Positions 14,244 through 22,121 of a stretch of 23,672 bases of DNA are shown piece after piece. Below the pieces are notes generated by a model that was not told the origin of the DNA, did not search any database, and worked only from the letters and a program-made list of their open reading frames with translations. A program made the position numbers and the translations under genes. The stretch lies in the IMG/VR virus record IMGVR_UViG_3300042731_003022, positions 1 through 23,672 of that record, one strand, 5' to 3'. The DNA is from a virus. Position 1 is the first letter of the stretch. Each line of letters begins with the position of its first letter.

Positions 14244-17200
14244 ATGGCAGAATTTAGATTAGACAGGTTTAAGTATAATTGGCGAGGCGAATGGTTAGAG
14301 AGTACAGTCTACAAAAAAGATGATATTGTATACAACGGTGGTAAAAGTTATGTTTGTATAACTGCACACACAAGTTCATCAAACTTTGCTAATGAAGCCG
14401 CTAGAATACTGCCTGGATCAAATCCACCACAACCAGATCCATACTGGATTGTAATGGTAAGTGGTAAAACTTTCAGCGGAGCATACACACCAGGAGAAGA
14501 TTATGCACCTGGCGAATTAGTATTTTACCAAGGTACCTTACACTTATGTACAATTCCTCATACTGCAACAAGTTTCGGAGCGCAAAGTAACTATTGGGAA
14601 GACTTTGTTGACGGAATCGACTTTGTAGGTGATTGGGTAAGTGGATTGGATTATGGCGAAGGCGCACTTGTAAAATACAATGGTAATGTGTATCGCTGTG
14701 TAAAAGCGCATAGTGCTGGATCTACATTAGAAGAAAATATTTTTAACAGCCCTTCAGATAATTGTTGGGACGTTTTTCATCCTGGCATAGAATGGAGAGG
14801 TGCTTGGGCAACATCAACTGTTTATAGAAAGGGCGACCTTGTAAGTTTTGGTGGAGCAATTTACGAATGTATTACAACTCATAATTCTTCAGGCACACAA
14901 ATATCAGCAACAGAATTTAGTATAAGATTTACAGGAACAAGTTATAAAAATTATTGGGATTCTACAACAGTATACTCAATTGGAGATATTGTTAGATATG
15001 GTGGATATATTTACAGCGCAACAGCCACAAACCAGGATAGCCAGCCATCAGTTGTAACTACATTAGATGCAAATGGTAATGTAATCAGAGAAGCAGTAGG
15101 TGGAGATTCTACTAAAAATTGGATGATACTTGCTAAGACTAGTGACTTTGTAGGCGATTGGGCAATTAACAAAGAATTTAGAACAGGTGATATTGTACAA
15201 CGTGGTGGATTTTTATACGAAGCAGTAAGAGATGTTAATTTACAAGACGGAGATGACAGTTCATCAACTGATTTAGATCCAGAAGTTTGGAATCTAATAG
15301 CAAAAGGTCAAAGATGGCGCGGACAGTGGCAAGCAGATAGCACAATAACTTATTCAAGAGGTGATGTTGTTTATTACTTAGGTAGTTCTTATACTTGTAA
15401 TTTTGAACATTCTCCAACATATCAAAATGCACCAGGAGATTTTGCAACAGGACTTTATAGTTACTGGGATTTAAATATTCAAGCAGGACGTCCTGCGGCG
15501 CTTACTGAGAAAGGTGATTTACTAACCTATGATTATTGGAGATTAGATAATTACGGGGATGACAGTACGTTAGGTGATGGAAGATTAGGGATTGGTGAGC
15601 AAAATCAAATACTTAGTATCACAGCAGATCAAGAAATATTCTGGCGTAACAGAGATTACGAGAGCCAACTGGTATATGTTGCAACAAATGGTAAAGATGA
15701 AGATGGTTATGGTAGAGAATGGGAAACACCATTCAGAACAATTAGACACGCTTGCGAATGGATTGAAGATAACTTTGATCCTCTAGTACCAACTAAAGTT
15801 GCAGTAGCCGCAGGTAATTTTGAAGAAATAGGTCCAATTAGTATTCCAGCAGGTTGTGTTGTAATGGGTGATGAACTTAGAGCAACTACAATTACTGCTA
15901 CAGGTCCTAGACCTGAATACCAAGATGATTATACATTCCATACAGCTATACTACAAAGATTTATTACACTTTCACAAAACCTAGTTCAAAATATACCTGT
16001 AGTTGTGTCAGCTGGTAATACAGTTGAACAGAAACGCACATTACCTGCAGGTTCGAATGATGCATTTGTATTGATGTCATCACAATTTGTAACTTACAAA
16101 AACAGAGTTTTATATCTCTCACAAAGTGGAGATACAAATCCTGCAATGACAGGAACAAATACAAAAACTACTGACACTGGTTTAACAAATGCGGCGGCCA
16201 TTATAAACCAAAACAAAGAGTTTATTGTGCAAGATTGTTTTGCTTATATTAACAATGTGTTTCCAGCATTTGACGGAGACTTAGTTCGTATTAGAAATGA
16301 CATACAAAGTTTTATCCGTGCAATGATTAGAGATTTGGAATATCCAGGAAACTACGGCACACTTAAAGCCGCAGACAGATATGCTAGAGCTGTAACAGGA
16401 TCTACAACCACTGACATGTTCTATTGCAGAGACACCACTGGCTTAAGAAACTGCACAATCGAAGGATTGTCAGGCGGACTAAACCCTCCAGGTGTTTATG
16501 ACATTTATCAGCGTCCAACAGGCGGTGCTTGTGTTAGCTTAGATCCCGGTTGGGGACCAGATGATGATCGTATGTGGATTATGAAAAGATCTCCATATAT
16601 CCAGGGTGTTACAAATATTGGAGAACGCTGTTACGGAAAAGTTGTGAACGGTGCGCTACACAACGGTGGTAATAAATCAATGACATCAAATGACTTTACA
16701 CAAGTTTTAAGTGATGGTATTGGTGCTTATATCACAAACAACGCAAGAGCAGAACTTGTGTCTGTATTTACATACTATTGTGCTGTAGGATATCTAGCTG
16801 AGAACGGCGGGGTGATACGTGCAACCAATGGTAACAATTCTTACGGAAGTTTTGGATCAGTTTCAGATGGTAACGATCCTTTGGAAACTCCAGACGCTGT
16901 TACAGTGAACAATAGAGAAAACGAAGCACTAGTAGACAGCGCATTTGCTGGTGGTACATCAGATGAACTATTCATATTCCAATATGAAAATTGCGGAGAG
17001 CAATATACATCAGCCGATGCTACCATTACAGGAGCAGGTGACGATGCAGATATTGAATTTACAGATTTTAGAGATGGTGGCGTGTTTGAGCCTAGACTAA
17101 TTAACACAAAAGGTTCTGGTACAGAAGGCGGAAGTGGATTTAAAGTAAATGCAAACTCAGCACAAATAACAGTAGATGCAACAAGTACAATTAGATTGAA

Positions 17201-19832
17201 CGCAAACGATCCTACACAATTTTTATCAGATATTCAAGGAATGCGTATTATTATAACAACAGGTAAAGGTGCAGGACAGTATGCATATATTACAGGTTTT
17301 GATGTAATTACAAGAGATACTACAGTTGCTAAAGAATCAGATAATACAGCAGGATGGGATCATATTATTCCGGGAACAGATTTAGTTGCAGACTTTGATT
17401 CGACAACAAACTATAGAATTGAACCAAGAATAGCTTCAACACATCCAGGATTTGTTGCTGTAAACGGAGAAGTTCCGGCGGCTAGAGAATGGAGAGGTGC
17501 AGACTGGGGATATCAAACTGTAGAATATACAAATATAGAAATAGGAAATGGAACAGGTGATACGTTTGATGATGATCCTGTACCAGCAAGATTTAATGTA
17601 ACTAGAAAAGGTCAAAATTATAATCTAACAAAAACTGTTTCAGGAGCTGGTTATGCTGTAGGTGATACATTAACAGTTCTAGGAACACTGTTAGGCGGCA
17701 CAACTCCAGCGAACGATTTATCCATTACAGTTACAGAAGTTACACAAGACAGTACAAATGCTATTGTAACATTTACAAGTTCAGGAACACCAAGAGGCAA
17801 GCGCATGGTGGCAATTGCAGATCCTAACTTTAGTGCATACTCAGACGACGGAATAAGTTGGGTAGAAAGCAATCTTAGTTACATTGGTGATTTTAGAAAA
17901 GTTGTAGCAGGTGAAGATGCATGGGTTGCTATGAGTAATAACACAAACACTGTAAGTTTTTCATATGATGGAGAAAATTGGATAACAAGAAGTATTCCTA
18001 CCACAGACAATTGGGTTGATATTGCTTACGGTAATGGTACATTTATTATGATAGCCGAAGGAAGCAACAATATTGTTTATAGCTCAGACGGCTTAAATTG
18101 GACAGCAGGAACTATACCTGATAGCGATGACTCAACTACAGCACAATGGCAAAAAATACAATACGGTAGAGGAAGATTTGTAGCTATATCAGGAAGCGGA
18201 AATCAATCAGCAAGAACAACAAATGGTACTAGTTGGACATTATATCTAAATAGCCTTCCTGCAGGAGATTATGATTTTGCAGGACTTGCATACGGTGACA
18301 ATAGATTTATTGCAGTTACAAGGAACGGTACAACATTATATTCTTTAGACAGAGGTGAAACATTCAAATCGGGAACAAATATTCCTCAATTAGCTGGAGC
18401 AGATTTACACGTGAAAGATTTTAAATATTTGCAAGGTGTGTTCATGGCAGTAGGAGATCAATCAGATGCACTAACAGGAGGCGCACCATCAGCAGGACAA
18501 GATGAAATAGACAGATGTGCTACAACTGAAGACGGTCTAATCTGGACAGAACGTAATCTAAACAACAATGCTAGATTGTATAGCACTATTGCCGCAGGCA
18601 ACTGGAGTAATGTCGGAACATTTGTTGTTCTAGGAGACGGTGCGACATCTAATGCAACTGCAAGAGTGACCACAGGTAAACAAGCAAAATTCAAAGCTGA
18701 TGTATTCCAAGGTGCATTTAGAAAAATTATTATATGGGATCCGGGTAGTGGTTATTCAGAATCTAATCCTTGTGACTTAACTATTACAGATACAACATTT
18801 GTTGTGCCTTTGGAAATAGAAATGCGCTATGGCAATGGTGTATTATCACAGCCTGATTTTATAAACAGAGGTGCTGGTTATAGAACATCTAGCTCGACAA
18901 TTACTATTAGTGGAGATGGGTATGCTGATATTATTCCGGAAACAAACGAAGTTGTTTTAGATGGAGTGGCAGTAGTACCAGGTCCTGGAGTGCAAATTAG
19001 ATTTTCAACATTGCCTGATTTAGAAACAGAAGATCCAAATGATTTGAAACTTTATACAGGAGTAAAAATTACTGACCTTGGAGATGATGGTAGTGGTACA
19101 GGATCTAGAAAAGTTAGATTTACTATTAGTCCAAGACTACGTAATGAAAATAACATGCGTCATGGTACATCCGCAACACTTAGAAGTGGATATAGCCAAT
19201 GTAGAATCACAGGACACGATTTCCTAGATATAGGTACAGGAAACTTTGTAGAAACAAACTATCCTGATTTGTATGCAGGCGGAAGATACTTTACCAGCGC
19301 ACCAGAAAATGAAGTTGAAGAACTTAATGGCGGTAGAGTGTTCTATGTTAGTACAGACCAAGATGGTAACTTTAGAGCAGGTGAGCTGTTTAGTGTTCAA
19401 CAGGCAACAGGTATTGTTACAATTAGTGCTGAATTCTTTGACTTAGATGGATTGAGTTCATTGTCATTGGGCGGTGTTAGACTAGGTGGATCAGGAGCTG
19501 TTATTAACGAATTTAGTACAGATCCAACATTTAGTGCAGATAGCAACAATATTGTACCAACACAAAAAGCTATTGCAACATTCTTAGCAGATAGACTGTC
19601 AGTTGGTGGTTCAGATCTAGAAACCAATGGTATTGTTGCAGGTACAGTGAAAATTGGTACAGACACTAATGAAATAAGCACAACCAATGATGGCTACTTA
19701 TATTTTAACAGAGTAGTAGATTTTAGCGGTAAAGATGCTAACAATAATCTAACAGGAATATCAGGTACAATTCTCAGCCAGATGTTAGTCACAATGGAAT
19801 ACATACCCGAAGTTCAAGGTGGATCAAGTTAA
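14244..19832 (+). CDS. Giant mosaic adhesin: CBM-like repeats, beta-helix, Asp-box propeller (1862 aa)
   Basis: This is a probable host-surface-binding tail appendage. Residues about 12-400 hold seven modules of the form WRGEW-x4-VYKKDDIVYNGG-x-YVCITAH, resembling CBM5/12 chitin-binding modules. A KGDLLTYD linker follows at about 423. The beta-helix opens at about 477 (YVATNGKDEDG, then VMGDELRA), and an FI-x-QD helical module lies at about 650-720. A GAGYAVGDTLTVLG domain lies at about 1090-1180. Residues about 1185-1466 form a beta-propeller with Asp-box motifs (SDDGISW, SYDGENW, SSDGLNW, TTNGTSW, SLDRGETF, TEDGLIW). DQDGNFRAGELFSVQQATG lies at about 1700. AGGA precedes the ATG. The sialidase-type catalytic residues are not evident, so binding is likelier than cleavage. 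Confidence 0.92.
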   Translation: MAEFRLDRFKYNWRGEWLESTVYKKDDIVYNGGKSYVCITAHTSSSNFANEAARILPGSNPPQPDPYWIVMVSGKTFSGAYTPGEDYAPGELVFYQGTLHLCTIPHTATSFGAQSNYWEDFVDGIDFVGDWVSGLDYGEGALVKYNGNVYRCVKAHSAGSTLEENIFNSPSDNCWDVFHPGIEWRGAWATSTVYRKGDLVSFGGAIYECITTHNSSGTQISATEFSIRFTGTSYKNYWDSTTVYSIGDIVRYGGYIYSATATNQDSQPSVVTTLDANGNVIREAVGGDSTKNWMILAKTSDFVGDWAINKEFRTGDIVQRGGFLYEAVRDVNLQDGDDSSSTDLDPEVWNLIAKGQRWRGQWQADSTITYSRGDVVYYLGSSYTCNFEHSPTYQNAPGDFATGLYSYWDLNIQAGRPAALTEKGDLLTYDYWRLDNYGDDSTLGDGRLGIGEQNQILSITADQEIFWRNRDYESQLVYVATNGKDEDGYGREWETPFRTIRHACEWIEDNFDPLVPTKVAVAAGNFEEIGPISIPAGCVVMGDELRATTITATGPRPEYQDDYTFHTAILQRFITLSQNLVQNIPVVVSAGNTVEQKRTLPAGSNDAFVLMSSQFVTYKNRVLYLSQSGDTNPAMTGTNTKTTDTGLTNAAAIINQNKEFIVQDCFAYINNVFPAFDGDLVRIRNDIQSFIRAMIRDLEYPGNYGTLKAADRYARAVTGSTTTDMFYCRDTTGLRNCTIEGLSGGLNPPGVYDIYQRPTGGACVSLDPGWGPDDDRMWIMKRSPYIQGVTNIGERCYGKVVNGALHNGGNKSMTSNDFTQVLSDGIGAYITNNARAELVSVFTYYCAVGYLAENGGVIRATNGNNSYGSFGSVSDGNDPLETPDAVTVNNRENEALVDSAFAGGTSDELFIFQYENCGEQYTSADATITGAGDDADIEFTDFRDGGVFEPRLINTKGSGTEGGSGFKVNANSAQITVDATSTIRLNANDPTQFLSDIQGMRIIITTGKGAGQYAYITGFDVITRDTTVAKESDNTAGWDHIIPGTDLVADFDSTTNYRIEPRIASTHPGFVAVNGEVPAAREWRGADWGYQTVEYTNIEIGNGTGDTFDDDPVPARFNVTRKGQNYNLTKTVSGAGYAVGDTLTVLGTLLGGTTPANDLSITVTEVTQDSTNAIVTFTSSGTPRGKRMVAIADPNFSAYSDDGISWVESNLSYIGDFRKVVAGEDAWVAMSNNTNTVSFSYDGENWITRSIPTTDNWVDIAYGNGTFIMIAEGSNNIVYSSDGLNWTAGTIPDSDDSTTAQWQKIQYGRGRFVAISGSGNQSARTTNGTSWTLYLNSLPAGDYDFAGLAYGDNRFIAVTRNGTTLYSLDRGETFKSGTNIPQLAGADLHVKDFKYLQGVFMAVGDQSDALTGGAPSAGQDEIDRCATTEDGLIWTERNLNNNARLYSTIAAGNWSNVGTFVVLGDGATSNATARVTTGKQAKFKADVFQGAFRKIIIWDPGSGYSESNPCDLTITDTTFVVPLEIEMRYGNGVLSQPDFINRGAGYRTSSSTITISGDGYADIIPETNEVVLDGVAVVPGPGVQIRFSTLPDLETEDPNDLKLYTGVKITDLGDDGSGTGSRKVRFTISPRLRNENNMRHGTSATLRSGYSQCRITGHDFLDIGTGNFVETNYPDLYAGGRYFTSAPENEVEELNGGRVFYVSTDQDGNFRAGELFSVQQATGIVTISAEFFDLDGLSSLSLGGVRLGGSGAVINEFSTDPTFSADSNNIVPTQKAIATFLADRLSVGGSDLETNGIVAGTVKIGTDTNEISTTNDGYLYFNRVVDFSGKDANNNLTGISGTILSQMLVTMEYIPEVQGGSS

Positions 19833-19842
19833 TGAACAATCA

Positions 19843-19850
19843 GATAAATA
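19843..19850 (+). promoter_or_regulatory. T4-type late promoter GATAAATA
   Basis: This box sits in the 36-base gap before the next fibre gene. GGAG at 19858-19861 is the ribosome-binding site, and the leader is about 13 nt. Confidence 0.75.
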
Positions 19851-19868
19851 CAGTAACGGAGCAAATAA

Positions 19869-22121
19869 ATGGCAGAATTTAAGTTAGGTAGAATTAGATT
19901 TGTATGGAAAAGTAGTTGGACAACGGCTACAACATACTACAAAGATGACGTTGTTGAATACGGCGGCAAATTATATATTTGTGTAATTGGACACGATAGT
20001 TCTGCGGGTTTTTTCACTGACTTAGACGTAGTTCCTACCAAATGGAACTTAGTTAGTGATGGACAAAAATGGTTAGGCGACTGGCAACCACAGACAGCTT
20101 ATATTAGAGACAACATTGTCCGCTACGGTGCTACTGTTTACATTTGTAAAACTGATCATACATCTGCCGTTGATTCAAGCACAGGGCTAGAACCAGATAT
20201 TGCTAAATGGGAAGTATTTGCAACAGGACTAGATTATAAAGGTAATTGGTCTACAACATTTGATTACAAAGCAAATGACTTAGTAAAATATGGTGGTTCA
20301 ACATATGTATGTAATACATATCATATATCAGCCGCAACTGATGCATTAGGTTTAGAAGCTGATCAATCAAAATGGACTATTTTTAACCAAGGCTTTGATT
20401 GGTTAGGTGATTGGGCATCAGGTTATAGATACAAAGTAAATGATGTTGTTAAGTTTGGTGCAAGTTTATGGATTGTGAATACACATCATACTTCACAAGC
20501 AACGTTTGCCGCAGATAGTGCAAAATGGACAAAATTTGTAGAAGGATTCCAGTATGAAAACGGATGGATGCCTACTACAGGATATCAACCAGGTGATGTT
20601 GTAGAATTTGGTGGTAACAATTACATTGCAAGATTAGATAACACAGGAGTAAAACCAGGTGTTGTTGGAGGAGCAATGACAGGCGCAACAAATGCAAACC
20701 CAATTGTTGTTACAAGTAATTTACATGAATTATATAACGGCGCAAGAATATTAATTACTGGTGTTGTAGGAATGACAGAGCTAAACAACAACAAATATTA
20801 CGTTGGGGCAGTAACAGCTAACACATTTTCATTATATACTGATAGTGCATTAACTGCGGCCGTAAATTCAACTACATTTACTGCTTATTCTTCAGGCGGT
20901 AATTTTATTATTGAAGAAGATGATATTAGTGAATGGAGTTTATTTTCTAAAGGTTTAAGATTTAGAGGCGACTATGAAGAAGATAGTTCAACACAACAAT
21001 ATCTTCCAGGCGATGTTGTTAGGCTAGGTGGTTACACATACCGCTGTATTACTAGCCACAACAGCAAGCAACCGCCAAACACAATTTATTGGGAAAAACT
21101 TAACACAGGATTTAGTTGGAGAGGTACATGGTTAGATGACCAAGAGTACTATCTAGGTGATACTGTTCGTTACGGCGATAACAGCTATGTTTGTGTTCAA
21201 GGACATATTTCAGAAGGTGATGACGGATCATCAGGTGATCCAGATAACACAGGCGGGGTATCAGCGGCTAATTCAAGACCAGACTTAGACACCACAGGTA
21301 CATACTGGAATGTTATTGCAATTGGTACAGAGCAAAGTGTTCTTACTACAAAAGGTGATATGGTTTACTACAGTGGTGCGGCACCAGTCAGATTACCAGT
21401 AGGACAAGATGGCCAAGTTTTAACTGTAAGTTCAGACGGAGTCCCAAATTGGGAGTTCTTAGGTAAAAGCGTTGATGTATATCACGTCGCGGAACATGGT
21501 ACAGACAATCCTGCACCAATATACGGAAAAAGTTTAGATAGACCATTTAAGTCTATTAGATATGCGGCAATGCAAGTTGAGCGTGGTACAAAAGCACCAG
21601 ACGCAAGACGACTGCTTGAAATGAATAGAAGATTTATTCAAAGAGAAATTGTTGAATGGACAGAGTATCAAGTTGCAAATAATATTTCACCTTTCACAAC
21701 AAGTTTTACATACGATACAAAAAAATGTGAAAGAGATATGGGATATATCATTGATGCATTCATTTATGATTTAGCACACGGTGGTAATGTAAAATCAAGA
21801 GAAGCGGCACTAGAATATGTTACTAATCCTGGCAAATTTTATACATTAGGACAAGAAGCTGAAACTGTAGCAAGTATTAATTACGGTATTAGCTTAATAC
21901 AAAAGGTTCTTGCACAACAAGCACCTGCTGTAAATTATCAAGTTACAAACGGAGACAACTCAACTAGAGTTGTACCACAATATTTTGAAACGGCACTAGG
22001 AGCTCAAGACGCTGTTGAGTATGAGGGTGAAATCAGTGGAAGTAGTTCAGGAGGTACTTACTCTGATGGAACACCAGGTGGCGGTTATAACCCAGGCGGC
22101 GGCAATGGAGGAGGCTATTAA
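19869..22121 (+). CDS. CBM-repeat adhesin with Gly-rich end (750 aa)
   Basis: Its opening, MAEFKLGRIRF, parallels MAEFRLDRFKY of the 14244 product. Seven CBM5/12-like modules follow (for example WLGDWQPQTAYIRDNIVRYG and YKGNWSTTFDYKANDLVKYG). Between modules five and six lies an inserted beta domain at about residues 278-346 (GVVGMTELNNNKYYVG to TAYSSGGNF). KGDMVYYSGAAPVRLPVGQD and a beta-helix opening (YHVAEHGTDNPAPIYGKSL) come next, then an FI-x-C-x2-D module at about 578-655. The end is abrupt: a Ser/Gly-rich tail, GGGYNPGGGNGGGY. The matching rest of the beta-helix seems to lie in the next gene, whose ATG overlaps this stop. Confidence 0.9.
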   Translation: MAEFKLGRIRFVWKSSWTTATTYYKDDVVEYGGKLYICVIGHDSSAGFFTDLDVVPTKWNLVSDGQKWLGDWQPQTAYIRDNIVRYGATVYICKTDHTSAVDSSTGLEPDIAKWEVFATGLDYKGNWSTTFDYKANDLVKYGGSTYVCNTYHISAATDALGLEADQSKWTIFNQGFDWLGDWASGYRYKVNDVVKFGASLWIVNTHHTSQATFAADSAKWTKFVEGFQYENGWMPTTGYQPGDVVEFGGNNYIARLDNTGVKPGVVGGAMTGATNANPIVVTSNLHELYNGARILITGVVGMTELNNNKYYVGAVTANTFSLYTDSALTAAVNSTTFTAYSSGGNFIIEEDDISEWSLFSKGLRFRGDYEEDSSTQQYLPGDVVRLGGYTYRCITSHNSKQPPNTIYWEKLNTGFSWRGTWLDDQEYYLGDTVRYGDNSYVCVQGHISEGDDGSSGDPDNTGGVSAANSRPDLDTTGTYWNVIAIGTEQSVLTTKGDMVYYSGAAPVRLPVGQDGQVLTVSSDGVPNWEFLGKSVDVYHVAEHGTDNPAPIYGKSLDRPFKSIRYAAMQVERGTKAPDARRLLEMNRRFIQREIVEWTEYQVANNISPFTTSFTYDTKKCERDMGYIIDAFIYDLAHGGNVKSREAALEYVTNPGKFYTLGQEAETVASINYGISLIQKVLAQQAPAVNYQVTNGDNSTRVVPQYFETALGAQDAVEYEGEISGSSSGGTYSDGTPGGGYNPGGGNGGGY

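Noticed and set aside
19832-19882. Sixteen-codon reading frame starting in the TAATG after the 1862-aa gene
   Set aside because: It spans the late promoter and the ribosome-binding site and start of the next gene, and has no family features.
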